From: Marixanthomonas ophiurae | GTDB lineage: Bacteria; Bacteroidota; Bacteroidia; Flavobacteriales; Flavobacteriaceae | Direction: 5' to 3' | DNA: 64,000 nt | NCBI RefSeq assembly: GCF_003413745.1 | Contig: NZ_QVID01000001.1 | Coordinates: 682,001-746,000, forward strand | Shown here: piece after piece, positions 54,164 through 63,036 of the stretch | Layout: each line of letters starts with the position of its first letter | Position numbering within the stretch: the stretch's first letter is position 1 | Translations under genes and position numbers: made by a program | The notes under the pieces: generated by a model | Databases searched by the model: none | The model's input: the letters and a program-made list of their open reading frames with translations, nothing else | Told to the model about the DNA's origin: nothing

Positions 54164-55507
54164 ATGAAAATAAAACAGTTTGAATATAAGCCACTTTCAC
54201 ATTACTCCTATGCTATCATCAGTGATGGTAAGATGGCATTGGTAGACCCTGAGCGTGATCCTATGCAATACTATACCTTTGCTCAAGCGAACAACGCAGA
54301 GATTGTTGCAGTATTCGAAACCCATCCACATGCCGACTTTGTGAGTTCTCATCTACAAGTTCACAAGGAAACGGGTGCTACTATTTATTCTAGTGAAAAA
54401 ACAGGAGCAGATTATCCACATACGTCCTTTGATGATGGCAATACCATAAAAATGGGTTACATAACCTTTACTGCCATTAACACCCCTGGGCATTCCCCAG
54501 ATAGTATTACCATACAAGCCACAGAGGGAGAAAACACAGCATTATTTACCGGAGACACACTGTTTGTAGGTGATGTAGGCCGTCCCGATTTACGGGAGAA
54601 AGCAGGTCATTTAAAAGCCAAACGGGAAGAGCTGGCAAAAATGATGTATAACACCATACAAACTAAGTTTAAAGACCTTCCCGATTCAGCACTTGTTTAT
54701 CCAGCGCATGGTGCTGGTTCACTCTGCGGAAAAGGAATGAGCGCTGACGCTTCTTCAAGCACATTAGGAAACGAACGTATCGGTAATTGGGCATTTAAAA
54801 ATCAAACAGAAGAACAGTTTATCAATCATTTATTGAATTCGCAACCGTTTATTCCGCATTATTTTGGGTACAATGTTGCCATTAATAAAGAAGGTGCTGA
54901 AAATCTTTCGGAAAGTATCGGTCGAATTCCTTTGCAACTTGCTGTTTCAGAAAAGAAAGATGATATTTTAGTAGTCGATTCCCGCGATGAAGCAGTTTTT
55001 AAGAAGAATCACTTGCCTGAAAGTATCAATATTATGGCAACTTCAGAAACTTCTAAATTTGAAACGTGGTTAGGATCTATCGTTAAACCAGAAGAAGAAT
55101 TTTATGTCGTGGTGGATTCAGTAGAAAAAGCAAATTCATTACTGAATAGAATTGCAAAAATAGGCTATGAGAAGCAAGTTAAAGCGGTATTGACTTTAGG
55201 TGAAAAGAAAATAAATCAATCCCCAGCGTTTAATCTTTCAGAATTTAAGAAAAATCCCGATGCATTCACTATTGTTGATATTCGTAACGAAAGCGAAGTA
55301 AACGAGAGGAAATTTTTTGAAGAGGCTCTTGCTATTCCCTTGCATCAATTACGGGAACATGTTTCTGAAATCCCAACCGAAAAACCCATCATGGTTCATT
55401 GCGCTGGAGGCTACCGAAGTGCTGCCGGAAGCAGTATTCTGGAAACCGAACTAAAAAACACCCCCGTTTTCGATTTAAGTGATGCGGTAACTCAATTTCA
55501 AAACTAA
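54164..55507 (+). CDS. CstB-like persulfide dioxygenase and sulfurtransferase
   Basis: 447 aa. A metallo-beta-lactamase domain (about 1-255) binds one iron through H54, H56 and D58 (ETHPHADFVSSH), with further ligands in NTPGHSPDS, GDTLFVGDVGRP and YPAHGAGS. A first rhodanese-like domain (about 265-360) has no catalytic Cys, and a second (about 365-447) has the active Cys C413 in VHCAGGYRS. This order matches CstB of Staphylococcus, which oxidises persulfides to thiosulfate. It is therefore the likely enzyme core of the sulfur module. Confidence 0.9.
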   Translation: MKIKQFEYKPLSHYSYAIISDGKMALVDPERDPMQYYTFAQANNAEIVAVFETHPHADFVSSHLQVHKETGATIYSSEKTGADYPHTSFDDGNTIKMGYITFTAINTPGHSPDSITIQATEGENTALFTGDTLFVGDVGRPDLREKAGHLKAKREELAKMMYNTIQTKFKDLPDSALVYPAHGAGSLCGKGMSADASSSTLGNERIGNWAFKNQTEEQFINHLLNSQPFIPHYFGYNVAINKEGAENLSESIGRIPLQLAVSEKKDDILVVDSRDEAVFKKNHLPESINIMATSETSKFETWLGSIVKPEEEFYVVVDSVEKANSLLNRIAKIGYEKQVKAVLTLGEKKINQSPAFNLSEFKKNPDAFTIVDIRNESEVNERKFFEEALAIPLHQLREHVSEIPTEKPIMVHCAGGYRSAAGSSILETELKNTPVFDLSDAVTQFQN

Positions 55508-55512
55508 ATTCT

Positions 55513-56070
55513 ATGAATTTAATATATGAACCTTGGCCGTGGTACGTGGCAGGTCCTTTAATTGCTTTAATTATGTTTTTACTGCTTTTTGCAGGAAAGC
55601 AGTTTGGTATGTCTTCAAACTTACGAACCATGTGTGCCGTAGGAGGAGCTGGAAAAGCAGCGGATTTCTTCAAATTTGACTGGAAAAAAGAACGTTGGAA
55701 TTTATTGGTTGTTTTAGGCGCAGTAATTGGCGGATTTATTGCCTCTCAATTTATGTCTAATAACACAGTTGAAATCAATCCTAATGTTGCCGAACAGCTT
55801 TCCATAGATTATGGAATTACAAGTGCTAACGAAGCGTATATGCCACCGGAGTTATTTGCTACAGACCAACTGTCAAACCCATTTGTGTTATTGGTTTTAT
55901 TAGTTGGAGGGTTGCTAGTTGGTTTTGGCGCCCGTTATGCTGGCGGATGCACATCCGGTCATGCTATTTCAGGATTAAGCAATTTGCAGCTTCCTTCGTT
56001 AATAGCCGTAATTGGATTTTTTATCGGGGGATTGGTTATGATTCACGCTTTATTTCCATTAATATTTTAA
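55513..56070 (+). CDS. YeeE/YedE family sulfur transporter, first half
   Basis: 185 aa membrane protein with about four helices. The conserved Cys of the pore is in RYAGGCTSGHAISGLS. YeeE/YedE proteins (TsuA type) take up thiosulfate, and in many Bacteroidota the transporter is split over two genes, as here. It starts 5 bp after the dioxygenase gene and is translationally coupled with the next gene. Confidence 0.9.
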   Translation: MNLIYEPWPWYVAGPLIALIMFLLLFAGKQFGMSSNLRTMCAVGGAGKAADFFKFDWKKERWNLLVVLGAVIGGFIASQFMSNNTVEINPNVAEQLSIDYGITSANEAYMPPELFATDQLSNPFVLLVLLVGGLLVGFGARYAGGCTSGHAISGLSNLQLPSLIAVIGFFIGGLVMIHALFPLIF

Positions 56071-56074
56071 GAAT

Positions 56075-56488
56075 ATGAAACAGACAGTTTATTTAAGTAT
56101 TGGTATTTTCTTCGGAATTGTAATGTATAAATCTGAAGCAGCTTCGTGGTTTCGTATTTACGAAATGTTCCAGTTTGGATCCTTTCACATGTATGGTATT
56201 ATTGGTTCAGCTTTGGCGTTAGGGATTATCGGGATTCAAATTATAAAGAAGAAGAATTTTAAAGCAGTTGGCAATCAACAAATACAGTTAACCCCTAAAA
56301 ATAAAAGTTTTGCCAGATATGCCATTGGCGGAATTATTTTCGGCTTGGGTTGGGCGTTAGCGGGTGCTTGTCCAGGACCGATGTACGTTTTGGTGGGATC
56401 GGGTTACCTTTCTATTTTGGTAGTGATTTTTGGCGCTTTGCTAGGCACGTTTTTATACGGAGTTTTAAAAGATAAACTTCCGCACTAA
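56075..56488 (+). CDS. YeeE/YedE-related (DUF6691-type) sulfur transporter, second half
   Basis: 137 aa with four hydrophobic segments. The C-terminal half carries LAGACPGPMYVLVGSG, the counterpart of the first half's pore Cys. It starts 4 bp after the first half, so the two should form one heterodimeric transporter. It is the last gene of the module. Confidence 0.9.
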   Translation: MKQTVYLSIGIFFGIVMYKSEAASWFRIYEMFQFGSFHMYGIIGSALALGIIGIQIIKKKNFKAVGNQQIQLTPKNKSFARYAIGGIIFGLGWALAGACPGPMYVLVGSGYLSILVVIFGALLGTFLYGVLKDKLPH

Positions 56489-56489
56489 T

Positions 56490-57725
56490 TTACATTCTAT
56501 AGATCCAATCGGCTGGATTCATACGGTTGGTGTTTTGGTAAATCAAGAATTTCATAGTAGTTTTTCCAGTAGCAGGATTACTAAAAATAGTTCCTAAAGA
56601 TTGCTTTGTATCTATTTTATCTCCTTTTTTAACCGTAACGGTAGCTAGGTTGTTATACACAGTTATGTAGTTACCATGCTGCACATAAATTGCCTTATTT
56701 GCCCCTTTTAGCTGTTGAATTTCCAATACCACACCTTTAAAAATAGCGCGAGCTTCTGCGCCTTTTTCAGTCGCTATTTCCACACCACTATTAAAAGTGG
56801 TTACATTAGGTAATTGTGGATGTCTGTGTTTTCCGTATTTTTTAACTACTACACCACCTTTTGTTATGGGCCACGGTAATTTTCCTTTGTTGCTAGTAAA
56901 GTTGGCAGCCAATTCTTTTGCTTCAGCATTTAAGGCAAAAGTAGATTCTCGCGTGCTTTCTACCTTATTTCCTGAAGCTTTATTAGATTTTGCAATGGCT
57001 TCACGAATCAGTTTGTCTATCTGTCGGTCAATTTCATCAGCTTTGCGTTGCTTTTCCCGTATTTGACGAGCAAACTTACCTTCGTCTTTTTTAAGCGACG
57101 CTACGAGTGCTTGTTGATCTTTCTTTTCTTTAGCGAGTTCGTTTTTGGTTTTTCGGTTTTGGGCAATCAACTCCTCTTTTTTACTTTTTTGAGTGATAAG
57201 ATCTTTGTTCAATTGCTGCAACTCTGCCGTTTTTTCTTTAATGCTTTCCCCTTGTTCTTTGCGATGCTTGGCATATTGTTTCATATACTGCAAGCGTTTG
57301 TAAGCCTGCAAAAAACTTTCCGAAGACAGTAGAAACATCACCCGGCTTTGTTGTGACTTGCTTTTGTACGATTTATTAATCATCGCTGCATAGTCTTCTT
57401 TCAGCTCTTTCAGTTCTGTTCTCAAGTTATCTATTTTGGTAAGATTGTCGTTAATTTCGCGCGTTAATAAATTGGCTTGTCTATTGGTAATGCGGATTAA
57501 ATTTTCAGTAGCACTAATACGTTGATCCAAATCTTCCACCTGAGTTAACACCGATTTTTCTTCCTTCCGGGTCTTGAATAAAAGGGAGTTAATTTGCTTA
57601 ATTTCTTGAAGAATCGCCTGTCGTTGTTCTTCTAGTTCTTTTTGCTTTTCAGATTGAGCAGAAAGCGTTGTCGCTAGTAATAAGAAACATCCAAAAAGAA
57701 AATATGTAATATAGTTATTACGCAT
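56490..57725 (-). CDS. envC: EnvC-like murein hydrolase activator
   Basis: 411 aa exported protein (signal peptide 1-23). A long coiled coil (about 25-245; QKELEEQRQAILQEIKQINS and similar) precedes a LytM/M23 domain. The domain lacks the zinc ligands: expected HxxxD is FNSGVE, HxH is VYNN and MKFLI. It is thus a non-catalytic activator, like EnvC, which turns on amidases at division. It overlaps the next upstream gene by one base. Confidence 0.9.
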   Translation of the reverse strand: MRNNYITYFLFGCFLLLATTLSAQSEKQKELEEQRQAILQEIKQINSLLFKTRKEEKSVLTQVEDLDQRISATENLIRITNRQANLLTREINDNLTKIDNLRTELKELKEDYAAMINKSYKSKSQQSRVMFLLSSESFLQAYKRLQYMKQYAKHRKEQGESIKEKTAELQQLNKDLITQKSKKEELIAQNRKTKNELAKEKKDQQALVASLKKDEGKFARQIREKQRKADEIDRQIDKLIREAIAKSNKASGNKVESTRESTFALNAEAKELAANFTSNKGKLPWPITKGGVVVKKYGKHRHPQLPNVTTFNSGVEIATEKGAEARAIFKGVVLEIQQLKGANKAIYVQHGNYITVYNNLATVTVKKGDKIDTKQSLGTIFSNPATGKTTMKFLIYQNTNRMNPADWIYRM

Positions 57726-58501
57726 TATAGTTTAATTTCGTCATACCCTTCAGGAATACTAAATGGAAAACCAATATTTACATCCAGGTCTATTTTTTTA
57801 TAAATAACGTCAATATTTGTTTTACTGTCTTTTTCAGTTGTGTTTATTTTTATTTCTGAAGGATAAAAATCGGTTCCCACTTTTTGATAGTCGGTATACC
57901 GAACGCTCAATAGCCGTTCATCATTTGGTTGCGAAAGGCTTTCAGAACTTATTTTGAAATTTTCAGGGTTTAAAAAAAGCGAGTGAATAAAATTTTGTGG
58001 CTGTACATTGGGCTGCAATTTGTATTTATTTTGAAGCACCGTAGATTTATAATCTGCCTTGTTGATATTAAAAATAGACTGTCCTAGTAAAATCGCTTGT
58101 GCTTTATCAAAATTAATTTCGGTACCCAACCAATCGCTTAACAAGGCATAATCCCCGTTAAAATAGGTGCCGCCAATAGTTTCGTAATACTGAACACGGT
58201 CTGGAGTAATGTTTGCTTTTACTAGTGTTATACCCAATAACGATACTTTTACCCAAATAGTTTTATCTTTTTCCATACGTAAACTAACCGTCACGCTTTG
58301 TTGGGTATCGTCGTCTTCATAGGTAACTTGAATACGGGCAGCCATCGTCTTAAAACTGGGTGATGCTGCTTCGTGTGAAGCAATGATATTTTTTACAGAA
58401 AGATTTTCTTTAGCAGTTTTAGAGCCTTTTACTTTCTTGGCCGCACCACAAGATGAAAGCACGATAGCCAAGACTATAAAAATATATTTTGTGTAGTTCA
58501 T
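57725..58501 (-). CDS. DUF4292 family lipoprotein
   Basis: 258 aa with a lipoprotein signal peptide ending in LSSCG (Cys at about 19). The mature domain is a DUF4292/LolA-like fold with alternating strands (IWVKVSLLGITLVKANITPDRVQYYETIGGTYFNGDY). It may carry lipids or lipoproteins across the periplasm. It lies between a TPR protein and EnvC with overlaps or 3-bp gaps, so all three are co-transcribed. Confidence 0.85.
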   Translation of the reverse strand: MNYTKYIFIVLAIVLSSCGAAKKVKGSKTAKENLSVKNIIASHEAASPSFKTMAARIQVTYEDDDTQQSVTVSLRMEKDKTIWVKVSLLGITLVKANITPDRVQYYETIGGTYFNGDYALLSDWLGTEINFDKAQAILLGQSIFNINKADYKSTVLQNKYKLQPNVQPQNFIHSLFLNPENFKISSESLSQPNDERLLSVRYTDYQKVGTDFYPSEIKINTTEKDSKTNIDVIYKKIDLDVNIGFPFSIPEGYDEIKL

Positions 58502-58504
58502 GTA

Positions 58505-59887
58505 TTAGTTTGTCAACTTTATTTGTGAAGCTTTTTCAGCATACTCAGCGGCCTTTTTGGCTTCCCCTTTTAATGTATAAGCTTGTTGTAATTGTTTGTA
58601 AAAATCCTGCTCCATCGTTGGGTTGTCAAATAAATAATCCAAACCGCTGTTAAGACTTTCAATAGCTCCGTCTGGTTTTTTAAGATTATTTTGAGCCACG
58701 CCATTGATTAAATACAACAGCGGTTGCGCAGGAAATATTGCCAAGGCATCAGCACTTAACTGTTGAGCTGCATCATATTTTTGTAAATCAATTTGAAGCA
58801 ATAACGTGCTTTTTAATAAGCTAAAATTATCCGAATCGCCTTCAATTCCTTTCTTATAAAACTTTAAAGCGGTTTCCTTTTCACCTTTTGAATTATAATA
58901 ACCGCCTAGTTGTTCATAAATTTTACCAGTATTTGCTTCGCTGAAATTTTCTACCACTTTATCCAAATCGGTTTCGTATTGCGGGTTTTTTTCAACAAAA
59001 CCTATAAAATCGCTTAACACCTTGTATTTACTTTCCTTTTCTATTTCATTAGCAGAAAATACAATTTTCATTGATTTGAAAGCTTCCTCAGTGTTGTTTT
59101 CTTCTAAATAGAATTTATACAAAGCCAAGTGAACCTGTTTGGAATTTGGCTGATTTTTTAATAGTTCTTTCGCAGTGGCAAAGGCTTTTTCGGTATTACC
59201 TTCTTCGCTGTACAAATAAATTAAACCTAAGTATTCTTGCTCTTTTTTTGGGTTTTTACTAATACGGGTTTCAAGATTTTCAATTTGACCTTCTGTATCA
59301 CCGGTTTCCCGATAAATTTGAGCGCGAAGGGCATCTCGATAGTCACTTTCACCTAAGGTTTCATCCAAGTCATCTAGTACCTCAATGGCCTTATCAAATT
59401 GACGGGTTCGTGAATATAAGTTAGCTAAATCTTCTTTGTAATCTTCATCAAACTCAGTAAGCTGCTTCACCAACGGAATGGCAGCATCATAATCGTTTTT
59501 TTGATAATATAAATCGTACAACGACTCTAACACGTCCAACCGCTTGGGCTCGGTTTTCAACACTTTTTTAAAACTTACTTCGGCTTCTTCAAACTGCTTT
59601 AATTCAGTCAAGTTTTTAGCTTTTTCAAATGCAACGACAGCTTCTAATTTCGGATCATTTTCCGCTGCTTTTTCAGCTTTCCGAAGCGCATCTAATGCTA
59701 ATTCATAATTTTCGATCCCTTTTTGCTTTAAGGCTTCAAAAAAGTTTTCCTGAAAAGCATCGGTAACATTCCCTAAATCGTCCGTAGGCTGTTCTGCAAC
59801 AGGTTCAGTTTCTTGCGCAGCAACTTGCTTCGGAATTACAATGATTCCGAAAAAAACTAAAAAGATATATAAAAACTTAAGTTTCAA
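58505..59887 (-). CDS. Exported TPR-repeat protein
   Basis: 460 aa with a signal peptide (about 1-24) and about ten TPR units, for example NYELALDALRKAEKAAENDPKLEA and the GEKETALKFYKKGIEG type. The repeats form a protein-interaction scaffold. In Bacteroidota this gene is commonly next to DUF4292 and EnvC genes, as here. No catalytic motif is present. Confidence 0.85.
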   Translation of the reverse strand: MKLKFLYIFLVFFGIIVIPKQVAAQETEPVAEQPTDDLGNVTDAFQENFFEALKQKGIENYELALDALRKAEKAAENDPKLEAVVAFEKAKNLTELKQFEEAEVSFKKVLKTEPKRLDVLESLYDLYYQKNDYDAAIPLVKQLTEFDEDYKEDLANLYSRTRQFDKAIEVLDDLDETLGESDYRDALRAQIYRETGDTEGQIENLETRISKNPKKEQEYLGLIYLYSEEGNTEKAFATAKELLKNQPNSKQVHLALYKFYLEENNTEEAFKSMKIVFSANEIEKESKYKVLSDFIGFVEKNPQYETDLDKVVENFSEANTGKIYEQLGGYYNSKGEKETALKFYKKGIEGDSDNFSLLKSTLLLQIDLQKYDAAQQLSADALAIFPAQPLLYLINGVAQNNLKKPDGAIESLNSGLDYLFDNPTMEQDFYKQLQQAYTLKGEAKKAAEYAEKASQIKLTN

Positions 59888-59914
59888 ATTATAATTGAAT
59901 CAGCCTTAATTGAC

Positions 59915-60931
59915 TTATTTTAAAGTTGAATAATCCCCTATACTAACGTTGGTAAACTTACCGTCAAACGTGGCGTGATTACCAATCATCGCATTGTCCA
60001 AAGTAGCATTTTTAACGACCGAATGCGTTTGAATTATACTATTTTTAACGGTACTATCCTCAATTATTGTGCCTTTGCCAATCGACGCATACGGCCCCAC
60101 TTTACTATTTTTAAGCACAACCCCTTCCCCGATAAAACACGGTTCTATAATTTCTGAATTTTCGATGGTATGATTATCTGCTATAAGCTTTTCGCTGGTT
60201 TCAGCAATAAAACCTAACATTTTCTTGTTGGTAGCAACGGTTACTTCTTTATTACCGCAGTCCATCCATTCGTCAACCGTTCCGGTTTTAAATATTTTTC
60301 CATCCGCCATCATGCGTTTAATACCGTCGTTTATTTGGTATTCGCCGCCATGAATAATGTTATTATCTAGTACATACTGAAGTTCTTGCTTTAAAATAGC
60401 AACATCTTTAAAATAATAAATACCAATTACAGCTTGATCGCTTACAAATTCGGTTGGTTTTTCAACCAATTCGGTAATTTCTTCTTTATCATTCAGGTTT
60501 ACCACCCCGTACGCTTCTGGATTTTCCACTTTTTTTGTCCAAATAACGCTATCGGCTTCTTTGTCTAAGTTGAAATCGGCTTTAATTAATGTATCAGCAT
60601 ACGCAATAACCGCTGGACCTTGCAATGATGGTTCAGCACACATAATAGCGTGACCGGTTCCTTTAGGCTCTAACTGACGATAAATAGTAGGTTTTGCCCC
60701 TAAACTGTTTGCTAACTCTTCTAAACTTTCAACGACATCATCCCCAAAAAATGCAGGATCGCCTAGTATAAAAGCGATTTCATCTACTTTTTCATCTAAA
60801 ATTTCGGTAATCTCGGTCACTAACCGGTGTACAATTGGTTTTCCCGCCACCGGAATTAACGGTTTAGGTATGGTTAACGTATGTGGACGAAGGCGCGAAC
60901 CACGTCCGGCCATTGGTACAATTATTTTCAT
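59915..60931 (-). CDS. Sugar-phosphate nucleotidyltransferase
   Basis: 338 aa. The start ATG 60931 lies directly before the nucleotide-binding motif MAGRGSRLRPHTLTIPKPLIPVAGKP. The C-terminal part has left-handed beta-helix hexapeptide repeats (NSKVGPYASIGKGTIIEDSTVKNSIIQ). It should activate a sugar-1-phosphate with NTP (glucose-1-phosphate or mannose-1-phosphate type), for surface polysaccharide. The longer frame overlaps dut by 29 bp and was not used. Confidence 0.92.
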   Translation of the reverse strand: MKIIVPMAGRGSRLRPHTLTIPKPLIPVAGKPIVHRLVTEITEILDEKVDEIAFILGDPAFFGDDVVESLEELANSLGAKPTIYRQLEPKGTGHAIMCAEPSLQGPAVIAYADTLIKADFNLDKEADSVIWTKKVENPEAYGVVNLNDKEEITELVEKPTEFVSDQAVIGIYYFKDVAILKQELQYVLDNNIIHGGEYQINDGIKRMMADGKIFKTGTVDEWMDCGNKEVTVATNKKMLGFIAETSEKLIADNHTIENSEIIEPCFIGEGVVLKNSKVGPYASIGKGTIIEDSTVKNSIIQTHSVVKNATLDNAMIGNHATFDGKFTNVSIGDYSTLK

Positions 60932-60974
60932 GATTTTTTTGTTTGTGGGGAGGTTTAGGTTTATAGTTATTTTA

Positions 60975-61409
60975 TTATTTAGTTCCGGTGCTACCAAATC
61001 CACCAGTCCCTCGGGATGTTTCTTCTAGCGTTTCTACTTCTTCCCAAACAGCGCGTTCATGTTTTGCGATAACCAATTGTGCAATACGCTCGCCGTTTTC
61101 AATGGTAAAATCTTCATTGGAAAGATTCACAAGGATAACGCCAATTTCGCCTCGATAGTCTGCATCGATTGTTCCGGGGCTGTTTAGAACAGTAATTCCT
61201 TTTTTTGCAGCCAATCCGCTTCGTGGTCGTACTTGTGCTTCAAAACCAATGGGAAGCTCAATAAATAAGCCGGTTTTAACGATAGCACGCTGTAACGGTT
61301 TTATGGTTGAAGGTTCTGAAACATTAGCCCGAAGATCCATTCCTGCTGAGGCAATGGTTTCATAAGAAGGAATTGGGTGTTCAGATTTGTTGATTATTTT
61401 GACTTTCAT
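60975..61409 (-). CDS. dut: dUTP diphosphatase
   Basis: 144 aa trimeric dUTPase. Motif 1 is AGMDLRA, motif 2 [11 protein letters not shown], motif 3 [13 protein letters not shown] and the P-loop-like motif 5 is [10 protein letters not shown] near the C-terminus. It keeps dUTP low and supplies dUMP for thymidylate. All five motifs are intact. Confidence 0.97.
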   Translation of the reverse strand: MKVKIINKSEHPIPSYETIASAGMDLRANVSEPSTIKPLQRAIVKTGLFIELPIGFEAQVRPRSGLAAKKGITVLNSPGTIDADYRGEIGVILVNLSNEDFTIENGERIAQLVIAKHERAVWEEVETLEETSRGTGGFGSTGTK

Positions 61410-61593
61410 ATTTTGATTGCTTAATATGTATAATTCTGAAATATAAATCGATATGTTTCTTGAGCCATTCGCTTTTTGAGTCGAAGGGTCAAATTACGAA
61501 ATACCCAGCAAAAGTACTAAGCTGAACCTAAAAATGAACAAAGTATTGCGTTTATTCAGAAAAGTATAACAATTGAAACACACAGAACGTTAA

Positions 61594-62496
61594 TTAAACC
61601 CATTCTTTTGGGTTTTTTAAACACTCAACCAGTTTTCCTTCTTCGCTACCAGGCTCTGGATTATGATCATATCGCCATTGAACGTGAGGCGGTAAACTCA
61701 TTAAAATGCTTTCAATACGGCCATTGGTTTTTAGGCCGAATAACGTGCCTTTGTCGTGCACCAAATTGAACTCAACATAACGACCGCGTCTTATTTCTTG
61801 CCAATCTTTATTTTCTTGGGTGTACGCTATGTTTTTTCTCTTTTCAACAATAGGCACGTAGGCTTCTAGAAAACTATCGCCCACTTCGGTAACAAAGTTA
61901 TACCAGTCTTCCATGCTCATCGTTTCATTCTTCTTTAAGTAATCGAAAAACAAGCCACCAATTCCCCTGCCTTCGCCACGATGTGCGTTGTAAAAATATT
62001 CATCACAACGGGCTTTGTATTTAGGGTGAAATTTGGGATTGTGTTTATCGCAAGCTGTTTTACTAACTTGATGAAAATGTCTGGCATCTTCTTTAAACAA
62101 ATAATAAGGAGTAAGATCTTGCCCGCCGCCAAACCATTGATCAACAATGTTTCCTTCTTGGTCGTACATTTCAAAATAGCGCCAATTGGCATGAACGGTA
62201 GGCACAAAAGGATTTTTTGGGTGTAATACCAAACTCAAACCGCAGGCAAAGAAGTTGGCGTCTTTTACGCCAAAATAGTTTTGCATACTTTCGGGCAACT
62301 CACCGTGCACTTCACTGATATTGACACCGCCTTTTTCAAAAACGGCTCCGTTTTCGATTACTCGCGTACGACCGCCGCCGCCCTCTTTTCGAACCCATGG
62401 GTCTTCTTTAAAAGTAGCTTTGCCATCGATTGCTTCTAATTTTGAAGTGATGGTATCTTGTAGGTTTTTTATGTAGGTTACGAATTTTTCTTTCAT
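61594..62496 (-). CDS. hemF: Oxygen-dependent coproporphyrinogen III oxidase
   Basis: 300 aa enzyme of haem synthesis that converts coproporphyrinogen III to protoporphyrinogen IX with oxygen. Conserved blocks such as EGGGGRTRVIENG, GVNISEVHGELP, VHANWRYFEM, WFGGGQDLTPYYLF and RRGRYVEFNLVHDKGT are all present. It follows the GNAT gene by one base and is probably in its operon. Confidence 0.97.
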   Translation of the reverse strand: MKEKFVTYIKNLQDTITSKLEAIDGKATFKEDPWVRKEGGGGRTRVIENGAVFEKGGVNISEVHGELPESMQNYFGVKDANFFACGLSLVLHPKNPFVPTVHANWRYFEMYDQEGNIVDQWFGGGQDLTPYYLFKEDARHFHQVSKTACDKHNPKFHPKYKARCDEYFYNAHRGEGRGIGGLFFDYLKKNETMSMEDWYNFVTEVGDSFLEAYVPIVEKRKNIAYTQENKDWQEIRRGRYVEFNLVHDKGTLFGLKTNGRIESILMSLPPHVQWRYDHNPEPGSEEGKLVECLKNPKEWV

Positions 62497-62497
62497 A

Positions 62498-63034
62498 TTA
62501 ATTATTTCTTTCTAATTCATATAATTCCATATCCATAGGCGATTCACCTGGTGGCGTATACTCTTGTAGCAATGTTTTTTTCCAGATAAAACCTGTTTTT
62601 TCGGCAACGCGGATACTTGCTGTATTTGTTTTATGTACTATAATTTTTAATGTTGAAAACTGTAATTTAGAAAAAGCAATTTTTGAAACTTCACTAATTG
62701 CTTTTTTCATAAGGCCTTTGCCTTCAAAATTACTTCCGATACAATAGGCTAGTTCTCCTTCTTTGTTATTCCAATCTATATCTTTTAAGATAACTAAACC
62801 GGCAACTAATTGTGAAGTAGTCTCTTTTATAGCAAAGGTAAATTCAGTTTTATCAGTACGTTCTTTAGCTTTATTTTTAATATAGGTTTCAGAATCTAAA
62901 ACAGATAAATTTTGTGCCAGCGTTTTAGGAAAATACCGCTGAAAACGTTCTTTGTTTGAAACCATTAAACTGGAAAGAGACCTAGCGTCTTTTTTAGTTA
63001 AAAAGGAAAGATATGTGGTTTCAGAAACTCCCAT
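62498..63034 (-). CDS. GNAT family N-acetyltransferase
   Basis: 178 aa of the RimJ/RimL-like GNAT type. The acetyl-CoA binding region is IGSNFEGKGLMKKAISEV, and NTASIRVAEKTGFIWKKTL follows in the C-terminus. The substrate may be a ribosomal protein or small amine. It starts 2 bp after EI24-type gene stop and precedes hemF. Confidence 0.9.
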   Translation of the reverse strand: MGVSETTYLSFLTKKDARSLSSLMVSNKERFQRYFPKTLAQNLSVLDSETYIKNKAKERTDKTEFTFAIKETTSQLVAGLVILKDIDWNNKEGELAYCIGSNFEGKGLMKKAISEVSKIAFSKLQFSTLKIIVHKTNTASIRVAEKTGFIWKKTLLQEYTPPGESPMDMELYELERNN

Positions 63035-63036
63035 AA

